A DNA stretch of 64,000 bases from Anoplolepis gracilipes (lineage: Eukaryota; Arthropoda; Insecta; Hymenoptera; Formicidae): assembly GCF_047496725.1 (NCBI RefSeq), contig NC_132971.1, forward strand, positions 19,976,501 through 20,040,500, read 5' to 3'. Position 1 is the first letter of the stretch, and each line of letters starts with the position of its first letter. Below the pieces are notes generated by a model, which was not told where the DNA came from, did not search any database, and was given only the letters and a program-made list of their open reading frames with translations. The translations under genes and the position numbers were made by a program. Below, piece by piece: positions 36,408 through 49,958 of the stretch.

Positions 36408-37479
36408 GTACATATATATGTTTCAAAGAAAGAGATCATAAAAAAAGAACACTAACTAGAATGATTTCTCCGTCTTGGAAGAGTTTGAGACGCGCTAGAA
36501 CTAAAAAAATCACTACTATCGATAGAAACAAAGTATCTAATTCTCTCCGTGTTGCTCGACGCGTCGAGCGAACGGCGTCACGGGAACATTCCCTTTTGCC
36601 CGATTCTTCTTTTTTTTTCTTTCAACAAAGGAACAAAATATTTAATCGTCTGGCCGACGTCTATCACAACTCCCTTCGTGCATCGCGCTTTGTTGTCGTT
36701 GCGGCAATTTATGGCGACGAGCCACGTGGAGAGAAACTCCTCGCCTTTTTTTTCTTGGTCCTCTCTGGCTATATACTCTTTAACGTCTCGTGCGCGGCCG
36801 TGCGCTTTCGGTTCGTTTGTTCGTTCGTTAGTAACGAAAACGAAAACAAATCCATGATGATGATGACACGTTCTTAGTGACACATACCATTATGTCACTG
36901 AGAACTGATCGATTGGCATCGGCATTGGCATTGAAGAAAAATGAACGCGTTGCTCGAACAGCGCTACGATGAAATCAACTTCGCGCACAGGCCGGTCGAG
37001 AAAGTACGATACGTCTGCTGGTGGGATGTGAGGATGTGAGTGTGGGTGTGTAGATTTTCAGAGATACCCCTCTTCTCTTCGACGCGCGGCACTGATGGTG
37101 TGGTCGTGTCATGCCGAGAGTTCTCTTCACTACCGACACTCACTTGAACACAAGAGTCTGGGCACACGTGTGTGGGAATGCGCTTTTTTAAACTTGCCCT
37201 CGACCGACCGGACGGACCAGACGGTTCTTCTCTTCCTCCCGTCGATCTCTGGACATTCTCAATCAAAGCTCGTAGACAGTCAGTTGGTTCTCGCGTCGGT
37301 TTTCGTAGTTGATTTTTTTCTTTTTTTTTTCTTTTTAGACCAGAGGGTGGCGCACTAGGAAACATTTATTTAGCACTACTATTATATTTCGTTATATCAC
37401 TGTACACAAAGGTTCAAGAGGGATGTAAAAGTGGTGGGGGCGATGTGGAGGTCATCCCCTGGGTCAGCGGTGACTGCTT
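36408..37479 (-). other. GC-richer stretch next to roadkill: probable 3' UTR
   Basis: Moderately GC-rich, lying directly downstream of the roadkill stop codon on its strand. A minus-strand AATAAA (plus TTTATT near 37366) offers a proximal poly(A) site about 110 bases past the stop; a longer UTR is possible. ORFs here are Arg/Ser-rich and not recognised. Confidence 0.4.
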
Positions 37480-40400
37480 TCAGCTCTGTTTCACCCGTTT
37501 CCTGGGCGGTCCGACCGGTGGGATTTGCTGAGTTGCCAGCGCCCGGAAAGCTTCCGCTATTAGGTGCGGGTGGGAGTTCACCATGGACTTGAAACCTTGA
37601 GTATCCATCACGTCTGTCGCATGTCTGCAAGAAGCGTTCACAAGTGGATTAGAGATGATGAGAGAGATTTGTCGCGGACTCTTAGCTAAAGAATCAAATT
37701 TTGATCCTTAAGGAACAAAATTATTTTTTTAGCCGATGAGCCAAGTTATTGTATTTTGCAACACGTTCCTTCTCCGCGGAAACTTACGTGTTAATGAAGT
37801 CTATCGCTTGCTCCTTGAGTTGAAGTGCGCTATGGAGATCGGCAAGTATGAGGATTTCGGCCGCGTTCTCGATAGCTAAACTTGTACAAAGCGCTTCCTC
37901 GCACATTACTTTTAGCCTCTCTAACGCATACTTGTCCGCCGCAGCCAACAAATCATCCGCCATTTTCTCCAGATTCGCCGCTTTACCGGTATAGATAAAT
38001 CGCAACATTTCTCGTAACACCTCATGGTCTACGTCAGTGATATCCACACGATTTTGCTTTCTCTCCTCCATTTCATGTTCAAACATTGCTGAGAAAACCG
38101 GACTTCGCGCTGCAAATAGTACAATGAATCAAACGTTATTTTAGAAACACCAATTTATTCATAATTTTATTCCGAAAAGAAAAGTTTCCTTTTCTTTTAT
38201 TCATTCAGTCAAGGATTATTCTTTTTTTATTGTTTTCTATTTATTTCATCTATTTATATCGATAAAGAATCGCGAATTGATATGCGGAGTCTTACCTGCG
38301 AGAATCGCCTTGTGCGCGTGGAATTCTCTTCCACAAACAGTAAGCGTTACGTCGCTAAATTTTTGGTTCTCAAACAGCAGCCCGAGATCGTCTGGTAATC
38401 GACACTCCGGCACTTTAAACTGTGTCGTATTACTCTGCCCGGAGATGTTTACACTGTCCGCGACGACGCTGACCTAAGGAGATAGTAAAATTATGCAGAT
38501 ATAACGAGACGTTCAGCGTAACAAAATTGAATAAGTGTGATAATCGACATACAAAGGTATATACCTCGCAGAATATCGTGAGTTTGTCGTCCGGTAGCAG
38601 TCCGTTGGCTTCGTCCAGAAGAAAGTCTCTCCTGATGAATTTCTTGAAGCCCCAATCTTTACCCTGGACGAACCTATATGCACGTTGACTCTCTGCAAAG
38701 ACAAATAAGAAAAGCTTAGTTTGATGAATCGTGGATATCTTAGTTAATTGTGCTCCGACTAATCTTATTTCATCAAAGTTAAAGGTTGACTTTTCGTTTC
38801 AAAAGAATAGTCACGACGAAGATGAGCGAGAATCTTTAAAATACCCTGCATTGCATTCGTACATTGTACACATCGGTGATACAGATTAAATGCTCACTGA
38901 ACATTTGACGACTTACCCATTGCTTTGGTTTCTTCTCTTTTGGCATTAAGAATAGAAAATTTAAACTTTGCTCTGACTTCCGATTTGTTGCACGAAACGA
39001 GAAGGAGATACAGTGACAGGTAGTCTTTGCTCTCCTCATCCAGGCCCTTAGGATTCACTCTCAGACACCTAGAAACCAATTATCGCATCAATTGATACGA
39101 TTATTGCCGTTGACACTCTATTTTATCCTCTTTCGAGGTATATAGTACAATGTTACAATTCAAAATTATCCTCTTAAATTTTCTCTCAATAATTTAAAAA
39201 CAGATTTGTGTAACTGACAGTTTTGTTACTTTGGGATTTCCTTGTCTCTAAAATCTAAATTTTATCGGCACAAACACTCACAGACAAAGTAAAGTATGGG
39301 ACAAAAATATATAATATGATAAAAAAAAAAAAATAAATAAATAAATAAATTTCATATTCTCATCGCTTAGTTAGTCTATTTTTCCAACATCGGTTAACTT
39401 TAACGATATCTTTTTCTTGAATTTACCTGAGAAAGAGACGAAGATGTAGTTTAAACCAAGGTTAAAGTTAACGGAAAAACGTTTATAAACTCATATTTTT
39501 TCAACATATCCAAGATTCTGTTCTACACAAAATGTAAAGCTAAACATGCTGTCTCTCGCGATTCAACATCGATCAATATCCATATTTGAACACTGTAGGA
39601 TAGAATTGTGTAAACAAAGAAATTCATAATTCATTGAAAGTTTTGCGAATATTAAAGTACGTTTTATATTATTTATATATTTAATACGTTACACCACTTT
39701 GGACACGTTACTCGGACTTATCCGCTCAGCGTTAAATGAACATGTCAATAGACGCAAACATTTCTGCTAATTGCTTAATCGCACGATTCAACACGAAACT
39801 CAATTGCTATTGACACGCACACCTGCTTATCTCGCTTCAGTTCGTATGCAATGCAAAGAATCTTAAACAATTTTTTTCCCCCTTTATTTCCTCGGATCCG
39901 ATCCGTTCTCTTAGCGATTAAGTGTGCCGAGTTTGGTGACTGAGAGACTATGATCGATGATGATGATAATGATGATGATGATGCTCTTACCATTTCAACT
40001 TGTCGTTGGCCCCTGCGGAGAACGTGGACGACTTAAGCACCTCACCCATTTCTTCGCGGCAAAAACTGAAGTTATTTATCGTCCACATGTAGCTGAACTT
40101 AACCACCTTCACCTGTGCACATAAGACCTTCAAATGCGATACCACGTCAGAGTCTATCCCGTGGAAGCTAGCTTAATCTAATTACGCTAAAAAGGCTACG
40201 CAAACACCCGTTCACGGCCGTCGTCTCGTGGGCGTTCGTTCTTACAGTTTACAAAATCAATCTACTTCTTTTTCGTTTCCTGTATAAGAGATGGAGATCT
40301 ACGTAATTAAATATTTGCAATAGACGATACCGCGAAAGAAATTTCCATAACTTCTTAAAATAGCTTTGGATGAAATAATCGGCGAGGATCGGTCTCCTTC

Positions 40401-43400
40401 AGTTGCGAGAGGTAAATTTGTCTTTGATAAAAATAAAAGAATTTTTATTCTCTCTATTTTAATACGTTGAAAAAAACCGTGATAGCTTCTTTGTACTTGG
40501 TCAGTGGCGTCAGTTAAACTGTATAGTGGCAGTTGAACTCTTAGAAGTGAGACATATCCGGCGATTATGAATTATCAGCACGACATAGTAAACGCCCTAT
40601 CGCCGTAGTTAAATCACATTGCAGCTATCTAATCATGTTTACGAGTTGTCTGCGCTTCACGTATATTCAATTAGTATTCCTTTATATCCGCGTACAAATA
40701 AAGAAAAAAATAAAATAAAAAGTCCAAAAGTCTCTGTATTCGTTGAAATTGTTTGTCAAATTTCAAAAGTAAATGAATGTTTGTCTTTTATTATATTTTA
40801 ATATCCGTGAAAAGCTCTCGACAGAAAGAACAAAGTTCTTTCAAATCGAAATCGACCTTGAAGACGAAGTACTACAAGTATCAGCGGTAGCGCAGAAGGT
40901 AACGGGAAGAGAGGGACGTTCCAGGGTCGAATTGAATGATGCCCGGCCTGCTTACGCAATTCTTTTAAAAAAATACGCGGACGAATTTAACGGTAGAGGC
41001 GTGACTTTAGTTATTTCGAAGGACCAGCATTTTTCTTTTCCGCCTGCCTTTGTCGATAACGGTTTCAACACGTGCGTGTGGCCGCATTTCTTTTCTCTCT
41101 CTTTCCGCGAGAATTCGCATTAATATGCATCGAAAGGATCACAAATTGGGACTGGAAATCGGATTGGGTTCTTCTCACCTCTCTTCGACTTCATATCGCA
41201 CGATCGGCGGCAGCTGGGAACGTTGAGTGAAAAATTAAGTTGCCCATAAACTTCGAAACTTCGTTTGCTTAGGTTTGCTGGAGTCGTTTAAACGTATGGT
41301 CAGATAAAATTATCGGGTTTTGCGCAGAGAGAATTTTTAAAACCAACCATCGCAGAAACAAGCCGCTGAAACGAAGGTAGGAAAGGAACTCGACGCAAGA
41401 AGGTCGAGTCCCCGGAAGAAGTCAATGATCTTTGACGTCAGCGTCGTGTGCACGACCTTGGCGAACGAACGGTAGCCCGCGGCCAAATCTATTCGTCTAG
41501 TATTCCTTAATGGTGAACTTTGTGTAAGGTTCTTATCGGTTATCTACGGCTATTGCGTGTCTTCGCGCATCGTGAGAAATGATGTAAATATTGAGAGAAC
41601 TATATACATATACAGGGTAGGCCAATTTAATCTATGCACTGTAATATCTCAAAATCCATAAGTTTAAGACAAAAATGTTTCAGACAAAAGTTGTATGGTT
41701 TTCAAGGGGACATAAGATGGTACCATTGGTTTGACCTTGAATAGTCGTTTGAAGGTTACGTAAAGGTCATCTTTAATTTCTTAAATGGAACCTATTGTTT
41801 TTCATTACATATTCTTTTAGCTTATCTCGAGAGCTTTCCAAAACACTATAATAAAATACTTTTTCTTTAAATACTTTTCGAGTTATAAGGCTTCAACAAA
41901 GTTGCAGTATTTTGACATAAAATACAAGATATCTCTCGTAAAATATTCATTTTTCGATTATCTTACCCTAATTTTATGTCAAAATATTACAACTTTGAAG
42001 CCTTATACTCGAAAAGTATTTAATGAAAAAATATTTTATTATAGTGTTTTGGAAAGCTCTCGAGATAAGCTACAAGAATATGTAATGAAAAATAGGTTCC
42101 ATTTAAGAAATTAAAGATGATGAACGCGTTCATGTGACCCTCAAATAACTTTTCACGGTCAAACCAATGGTACCCTCTTATGTCTCCCTCGAAACCATAC
42201 AACTTTTGTCTGAAACATTTTTGTTTTAAACTTATGGATTTTGAGATATTACAGTGCATAGATTAAAAAGGCTTACCCTATATATTTACATGTTCTTTAA
42301 AAAGGATAAAACCTCTTTTCAAGAATTTCAATTGATAAGAAAAAAAATAGAGTAAAGGTAAAAAAGTGAAGGTCTTTTTTATATAAAATCACAATAGAAA
42401 ATTTAATAGCTTTGAAAAGACAACATGGTTGTCATCATGTATTAAATCTATCTTTAAAGAATCATAATGTAGATTAAGTATGTAAAAATCTGTGGCAATT
42501 GTTGAGAAGATAATGAAAAATATCGTAAAAATTTAGTTTAGTATTTAGGGGTCATTAGGGAAAATTTAAAGTGAATCATCTGACGTTTTTATGATTTTGG
42601 TTATTAAAATTAAAAATACATCTACAAATTAAATATTTTGTACATTAAAATAACATTTATATACTTAAATTTATAAGACGTACAAGATTTGTATACATTG
42701 ATGATAAAGATTAGAGTTCAATTACAGCGACTATAGCGATTACGAAATAATAATCAGTTTTAAATGAAATCTTACAAATTTTTATCGGTAAAACTTCTCC
42801 ATCACGGAATAGAATACGGTATATAATATCGTGTTGAGTTTAGTTGTGACAAAATGCTTTAAAAATTCATATACTTTCAATAAATGAATAGATCCTTAGA
42901 TCGCGTTGAGTCTCAATGAATGACACGAAAGTCTCTGCTTGTTTCTTATTATCCGTAGGAAAGGGACAAAGGAAAGCGTGAGAAATGCCCGAGAGATACA
43001 CCTCCGCTCTCGAGTCTAAGTGAAAGTTCTTTTCTCTTTTCAACAATCGCTTTAGAATCATAAGTCACGTACATTTGTATTCGAAGGCTTGTCTAATCCT
43101 CTTCTGAATTAATATAATAATTCATTCAATATATAAACTCCGATTACATCGATGTATATATATATATATAATTATTTGCCTACTATTTAAGAGAATGACT
43201 AATAAAAATTTAGAAACGTACACGCGCGCGATAAAAAATAAAACTAAAATATAATAAAAACGTCGGGCTTTTTTATAACTTAAAATTAAACGTAAAACGC
43301 GAATTCTTCAAAAGTTCCGTTTAAGAGAGAGCATATTACACTCTATCAGAGGGTTACTTAATCGGCATTCTCGGATTGAGGGACACGCGGGCGTCAAGAA

Positions 43401-44547
43401 TTTCTATTCCCCGTGATTAGGCGAGGTTTTTTCTTTTATCGCGAGCATATCACATTTATTCATGATTGCCGGATAGACGAGTTCGATGATCTTCACCTCA
43501 GCGTTGACCTTCGCATATCGGAAGCTTAAGGTCGACATTCGCGTCGTCGAGAAGCAGGAAGGAGGTGGCTATCTCTCCCGCAAGAGTTCAACGCACGCTC
43601 GTACTGTAATCTTCTTCGTAGCCGGTTACTTCTTATGACGATTCGTTTGCCCGGCAGGAAGCAAAAAGGCACAAGAGCCGTGTAACGCCTCACTGTAGCG
43701 AGGACTAGAGGGAAATTGCAGATGAATCGAGTTTTTAAATAAATCGAATATACCTGACGCACGTGTACTGCAATTTTTGAAAAAAAAAAAAAAATCTCGA
43801 AGTCTAGCGATATTTATTTTTGCATATCATATTTTGCATTCCATATCATTTGTCATACAATTTCACTTAATATATATAAAACATTGCTTGAGTGCATTTA
43901 TTTTTGAGAGAGAGAAAATAACAGAGTTAAATTGAGGAGAAAAATAGCTCGAAGAAAGAAAGAGATTTTCTTCTCAATAAGATTCTTAATAATCACAAAT
44001 TATTTTGGAATCCTCACAATTTGCAGAGTATTTAGAAAAATGTTATTATTACGATCAATTTTTGCTGTCTTCCCTACGGAAATAATCACGTTATGCTCGC
44101 ACGGTGGAAATTTTGAACCGATGGAGGAGTTACCATTTTCTCTCTCTCTCTCTCTCTCTCTCTTGAGTTAATTTCGTTTCCTACGACGTAATTCTACGCG
44201 TTGGTAACGTGCCAAGAACTAGACTTCTTCGGAGTACGAATAACTTTGCTCGATGCGGACGTTCGCGCGTATTGTCCTTTTGCTACAGCCAACCGATGTA
44301 CGTGACGACGAAACCAATAATACAACTGTGACTCATATGGGAAATAATCAATGCGACAATATAAAGGAAGAGAATGGGGGATCTGTTGCTATTTATCGCT
44401 TCATTATACTCACAAAAAGTTCTTAAAATCATGAATAAAAGAAATAACTTAATTTCCTTAAGAATAGATACATGTAATATAATGACAACCAATTTTCTTT
44501 TTAAAGGAATTTAATTAAATTAATTTAAATTAAAGAAAATTTAAATT

Positions 44548-44583
<36 letters not shown>

Positions 44584-47500
44584 GAAAGGTATTTTTATCT
44601 CCTTTCTAAATATACTCTTATTATATAGTACTCCAAATCTTCGAATTTTCTTTTAAGAGTGGATTTTTTTTGTCCAATTTGGGGATGATTTTTTTCCTCA
44701 AATATGTTTAAACGTCAATTTTAAAGTTATAAGCGATTGAAAAAGGATTTTTTGCAAATTAAAACTTCATAGAGTTGAAAGAATAACACAATTACATTCT
44801 TTCTTCTTAATTTCATAGAGAGTTTTTAGTTGTCAGGAGTTTTCTTTAATAAAATTTTAATTTAAGACTTGGTTACCAAAATATATAATGACAAAAATTG
44901 AAAGCCTGCAGGAAATGATCTCTCTCAACATTTTCGGTGAAGAAAAATTGTCTCTAAATTGATCAGAGAATCCCTTAAAAGATATCAGAAGGTTTTTATC
45001 ATATATATTAAATAAGAAAAACACTCAGAAATAATTTATCTATCTATCTGTAAATCAAATTTATATCAAGTCACTTCATGAAGTTGAAAGCTATCATTTC
45101 CTCTGTCGAGAAAGTTCGAAGATTATCGAATTCTCCACAACGGCTCTTAGGAGGGCTCCAGGCAACTCGACAAATTAACGAAGATTCCCGGTTATTTCGA
45201 GTTAACATCGCGGAATCAAATTTGCACAGAGTATTCGTAATTCTGTTTGACGAGCAAGTGCAACGTCTCGCGAAAACTATCCGCTCGAGTCTCGCGAGCG
45301 GAAGCGACGTGTAAGCTTGGAGAAGAGAGGTCAGAGGAAGGGTTCATCGTCTCTCTCCCGGGTGTTCCGCGTAGCGAGTCGGCGCGGATCGCCGCCACCA
45401 GGTGGAGCGGCGAGGAGGAGGCGGCGGCGGCGGCGGAGGCGACCCGGTCGACGCCCCTAGGAGTCGTTCAACCCGCTCGCGGCGGTTGTCGGCGATCGGC
45501 CTTGAATCGCCCGTGCCCGTTTACGGGAGCGCCGTGGAACGCGCGCGGATTTCAAGCACCGAGCCGACCAACACCAAGCCGGGAACTTCCGGTGGACGGA
45601 GCAGTCAGTCCTCCTGGACATGGTGCACGACCGCCGCGCCGAGGTAAACGATCGCTGCTCGTCTCTGCTCCTCGCGCGGGGATGAACGACCGCGAGAGAG
45701 GATCGTCTTCACGGAAAATACTTCCTACACGCGTCATTATTACGCAACGGTTCGCCGAATTTTGTTTTATTTTTATTCTTTGAATTTTTATCATTCAAAC
45801 ATATTCGTACGCGTGTTATCGTATAGACTGTTACACTGGGATGTTTGCGAGGAATACAAGGGATATAATTGAACCATCTGCGGAATTTCTTTTATCTATT
45901 TTTCAGTCATACTCATAATTCTTGCAGCATGTACAGAATCTTTTATGTAATGTCCGAATAAAGAATCTGTTTTCAAATTCCTCATGTTTAATTTCAACTG
46001 GAACTTGATCTTATTTTTATAGAAGTGGCTCCAAGATGGTCACAAAGTCATAATTTAAAAGCGAGAAATTTAGACTGTCTGTTAACATCGCTTAAGGTGT
46101 AAATTGTTACATTTTTATTCGTTTCTCAGTTTCACGTTTAAAAGAAATTTTAAAAAAAGTCCATATAGTTCTAAGTATATATATACGGATTCTTGAATTC
46201 AATTCTCGGTTCATAAGGTCATCCCGCAATAACCTTGTACAATAACGAGAAATTAATAATAAGTTTACACGTGTGAATAGAAGCCAAAAATATAAGAAGA
46301 ATACATAATGTTAAATACCAAGGATTTCAGATGCTACAATCATTTCGCAACAGATCTCGAACCTAAAGTATACCAGCGATGATGTTCGAGACTCGACTTT
46401 AAAGAGGTTTCAATCTAAAATCGACACGATTTATTTGCGCGAGGAAAAACGAGGTGTTGGCCGAGGCGATGTCGCAAATTTTTCGCGATGCTCGAGGACG
46501 ACGATCGTGGCATTTGCAACGCGTGCACACTCTTCTCGTCTTCACGCTTCATCGACGGTGTGACCGATAAATTGCGACGACCGATACGAGTAGCGCGAAT
46601 CGCGCAGGCAGGTGACGCGATGGCAGTTGCGGTGGAGTCCGCTGACGCGGCGAAATCGGTGCCGTGGATTACGAAAGTTAACTGGAGCACGGATTGACTT
46701 TCGATTTATGGACAACTGCCGGTCCGGTCCGATCCGGTCCGTTCCATCGATTCGGTCGTGCGAGTTTTGCGCGGACGGTAAAATCGTATGAAATTTAGCA
46801 GCGGTAGCTGCTCTTGCGAAATCCGCGCGAGAGCGAACGTAATAATGTTCGCATTCTACCACGCGCGCTCTGTCGAAATTGGAACGGTGGAAGTTAAATA
46901 TACACACCGAAGAAAACCGTCAGAGATTTTACTCACAGCCTGTAAATAAATATTTCTTTTTTTCTTTTTTTATTTCCGAGCCTTTCCCTCTAACGATTAA
47001 ATCTCCCTTTCGATTTATCATATTTTCTATCGCGCATTAAAAATCCCGTGAGGAGAGGAAATTAATTCAAGAGAGCTTTTATCAAGTCTGTATTAATTTA
47101 AGAGTAGATTCTTTGTCCAATTTGAAGATAACTTTTCTCAAATATAATTATATTTAACCGTCAATTTTAAAGTTATAAGCGATTGAAAAAGGATTTTTTG
47201 CAAATTAAACTTCGTAAAGGTGAAAGAATAACACAATTACATTCTTTAGTTTCTTCTTAATTTCAGGTTCAGGAATGTATAGTATTGAGTACAGTATACA
47301 TAACGAGAGACTATATTTTCCTCATTATCATATTTGTCATTGCTATCTGCGCGCCTGGTACTATTATTACATCAACTTTCGTTATTTCATTTTCCGAACT
47401 TTATCTATCACTGTCAATGGACAATTGTCTATTGTTGCGGACCTCCCGAGTCGGGGAGGAAGGGGGTAGAGACTCGCCCAGGCTGATAATGAACCATCCA

Positions 47501-48714
47501 TCTATCCAGCGTTCAGGGCGTCGACGTGGCCGTATACGTACCTCGCGGATCGTAACTTCGTTACAGTCGTTCGTATTCGCGACGACGTACGCGCGCGCAA
47601 AGCGGAAATGGAGAGGAAAAAGGGACGGTCGAGCGAATTTCCAGCGAAAATCGCGGAACGTTTCCGCGACCGCGTTGGCCGCGACGGGGAGCCCCGAGGG
47701 GGAGGAGAGGCCGACGCGGAGAGTAGCACGACGGGAGATATCTAGTTGCAGGTCGTTCACATCGCGCGAGGGGGACGACGAGCGCGCAGTAAAAATAGAA
47801 TGAGAGCGCCAGGAGCGCGTTCTCTCACGATGCGCCTTCTCGGCGACGACGTTACGCGCGACATGATCCTCCACCGCGTTTCTCCGCGGTTCTAACGCGA
47901 ATCTTCCCCCCTCGTCCCACCCTTCAAATTCATACGGAGTATATTAGACGATCGGATTGCAAAACTCTCGTCCCGGAATATCTTAAATTCAATATCTGTG
48001 AGAGGAACGAACGACGTGCTAAAGTTCTTCATTCAGATTTTTCATATTTTTTTTTCCATGTATATGACCTCTGTTTCGAAAAATCTATAAATTTTAAGTT
48101 ATTCAAATAGTTTGAAATAAATTTTTCAAGTCTGTCCTCGGAGTAAATTTAATTTTAGAATCACATATCTAAGATCTCGGAAAACATCTAAGGTCCAAGA
48201 ATGCGATCTAGAATCGTCATCCCTATAAACATGATTTACACGGAGCGATAATAATCTTGCGGACATTAAGTTAAACATCAAATAGTCTTGAAAGATTTCC
48301 TTTACACATTAATTCTCTCCATGTAATATCGTTTAAAAATAAAATCACTGGTTGGGTTGTAAATGATATATTTCGTTTGGAATAAAATCTCGATTTTCCG
48401 CTCGCGTTACATCAACGCTCTTAAATCTCGTCTCCACTCATTTCCGCCGCTCGCGGCGACTAAGTGGAATGAATTTCGGGTTGGATCGATCGCTCGGAAT
48501 CTCGCGGGGGGGGGGGGAGGGTGGGGCGGGGGTGGACGATGAACCTAACCACCAACCAGAGAAACGTACCTGCGTGTAACACCAGTTCTCGGCCACGGGG
48601 GTGTTCACTTCCGGCGGTGGCGGGCTCGGGACGCGGCTCACCGCCATACTACTGCTGCTGTGCAAGTTCGAGCTGACCCGCGACGTCTGAGGCGCACAGT
48701 CGCTCACCGCAAGT
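37480..48714 (-). CDS. rdx: Roadkill / SPOP, BTB-MATH substrate adaptor of Cullin-3
   Basis: Adaptor that brings substrates such as Ci/Gli to Cul3 ubiquitin ligase in the nucleus. Coding exons on the minus strand: 48570-48647, 39991-40112, 38917-39068, 38565-38692, 38296-38473, 37788-38109, 37480-37624; total 374 aa, exactly the human SPOP length. The first coding exon (MAVSRVPSPPPPEVNTPVAE...) extends upstream to an acceptor at 48714 as 5' UTR. The MATH domain (about 27-165) has KVVKFSYMWTINNFSF, CLRVNPKGLDEESKDYLSLY and GKDWGFKKF, with the substrate-groove Trp and Phe kept. BTB: FSDVTLTVCGREFHAHKAIL, RSPVFSAMFEHEMEE, KMADDLLAAADKYALERLKV. The C-terminal region has HATDVMDTQGFKSMV and a basic end, RKRVKQS. 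The first coding intron is 8.46 kb; the upstream non-coding exon(s) were not located. Confidence 0.97.
40113..41612 (-). other. Start of the large roadkill intron
   Basis: No exon of another gene is seen. An open frame at 40773-41123 (+) is Asp/Glu/Arg-rich and not recognised. Around 41160-41520 the DNA is GC-richer and could be regulatory. Confidence 0.4.
41613..42280. mobile_element. Palindromic Tc1/mariner-like MITE in the roadkill intron
   Basis: A 668-bp foldback element. The left end reads CAGGGTAGGCCAATTTAATC; the right end is the near complement (GATTAAAAAGGCTTACCCTA). TA dinucleotides flank it (41611-41612 and 42281-42282). The arms, about 330 bp each, meet near 41946; matching blocks include CTCGAGAGCTTTCCAAAACA and its complement. 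Short ORFs inside are by-products. It lacks a transposase and differs in its ends from the element at 2579. Confidence 0.85.
44654..44816 (+). repeat. Dispersed direct repeat, copy 1
   Basis: About 163 bp, similar to 47099-47265 in the same orientation. The best-kept core is TAAAGTTATAAGCGATTGAA followed by AAGGATTTTTTGCAAATTAA and AGAATAACACAATTACATTC. It follows a long poly-A tract (44553-44581). Confidence 0.85.
47099..47265 (+). repeat. Dispersed direct repeat, copy 2
   Basis: Second copy of the repeat at 44654-44816, about 2.4 kb away, with small indels. Both begin TAAGAGT(G/A)GATT and end in a TTCTTCTTAATTTCA run. No terminal inverted repeats were seen, so this could be a fragment of an unrecognised interspersed element or an old segmental duplication. 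Confidence 0.85.
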
Positions 48715-49958
48715 CTGCAACAAAACAAGAAAGAACCGTCCGGTTAATTCGGGTTGAACGGAGCCAGCAGAGTTTTGAGTCATCGTCATCATCATCATCA
48801 TCCCGCCGTTGTACGTTCATTCGCTCGGAAAGTCGTTAATTGTGCCCGCGTGCCCGCGTTACGTCACGAGAGGTCGTCGACCTCTCCATATTTCTGAACA
48901 GATGGGACGGAACAGGAGTTTATTGACTATGGAGCATAATGTACGGCCTTTTATTCTCGTACATTCAAATTTAACTCTCGAAATGTAAAGCGACATTGTA
49001 TCATTGTCGGCAACAATCAAACAAACACGTAGAAATTATAAATACGCAACAACGTTTTGATTTTTACATCTGTCAGCTGATTTATTTTCTCATGCTATTA
49101 TCTTTCCTATGGAAAATATATCATCCAACGAATATCTTTCAATTATAACGCGCGATTCTCAATTCCTATTAATTGAGCCACGGATCTTTATTCCTTGGAG
49201 GTGAAGTGAGGTCATCGACGGTCGATCGATCGCGCGAATCCCATATGCGAAAGGTAGGAGAGAAGGAGGAGGAACAATAGGGGAGAGGAGAGGCGGGGCG
49301 CGAAGGAAGCGCAAGGATGGTAAAGGAAGAAGGGTATGCAGGACACGCGATGGTGCTCACGTGCGGTGCCAAGTACGGAACCGCTCGAAGAAGGCGAGTC
49401 AAGTACGTTAGCCCCGCAGGTTCATCGGACGCCGCGGCGACCCGACCAACCAGGAAACAGAAACTAAATCGAGCCAATTCCCATCGTGTGTTCGTCTCGC
49501 ACTTCGTGATGCGAACGGAGATTTACTCGTCCCAAAGTTGCTTTTAACGAAATCGACTCACTGTGAAATAGCGAGCATTCAAGTAGCGGAAGGATAAAAG
49601 TAATGGAAATAAATCCTATGTAATTTAATGCACATTCGCGTAAATATTGTCAGAGAAAAAAATACAGTAAAATTATTTTTATCAAGTTATAGACACATGT
49701 GTGTGTGTGTGTGTGTGTGTGCGCATCATTTTTTATATAAGAAAAATATTTATATAATTTTGTATTTTACATACATAATGTATAAAAATGATTTGTACAC
49801 ATTATATAATTGACTACTATAAAATTATATAATTATATACGATAATTTTTTTATATCTATATACGTATCGTCTGAGAAGTTAGCGATTGAATGGATGGCT
49901 TCGAGACATCTTGAAAGAGAATCAATATTTCCTTAATTAGAAATTTCCTTAATAAGAA
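48715..49958. other. Upstream of the roadkill coding exon, no gene seen
   Basis: AT-rich DNA with GC-rich patches at about 48720-48900 and 49190-49560, and a (TG)n tract at 49697-49720. ORFs in the patches are not protein-like. It is probably 5' intron and regulatory DNA of roadkill. Confidence 0.4.

Larger units (their letters stand above)
43350..47950. promoter_or_regulatory. Series of GC-rich islets inside the roadkill intron
   Basis: CpG-rich islets at about 43350-43700, 44170-44280, 45080-45760, 46430-46900 and 47440-47950 alternate with AT-rich DNA. The islet at 45390-45660 is strongest, with GGC/GGA repeats. They contain overlapping ORFs on both strands, all Arg/Ser/Ala-rich, as expected of GC-rich non-coding DNA. 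They may be enhancers or alternative promoters of roadkill; Drosophila rdx has several promoters. No site is identified with certainty. Confidence 0.4.

Noticed and set aside
36130..36877. ORFs with poly-Leu, poly-Ile and poly-Asn runs
   Set aside because: They translate the AAT/AGT microsatellite in different frames and have no conserved flanks.
41902..42259. ORFs inside the 41.6-42.3 kb element, possibly a transposase
   Set aside because: They are short, fall within palindrome arms and carry no transposase motif; the element is non-autonomous.
45247..45794. 178-codon plus ORF and overlapping ORFs in the GC-rich islet
   Set aside because: All frames are open because of high GC; Ala/Arg/Ser-rich, no domain, no clean exon structure.
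47285..47874. Overlapping 172- and 157-codon ORFs on opposite strands
   Set aside because: Arg-rich, mutually overlapping and without recognisable family; best explained by CpG-rich non-coding DNA.
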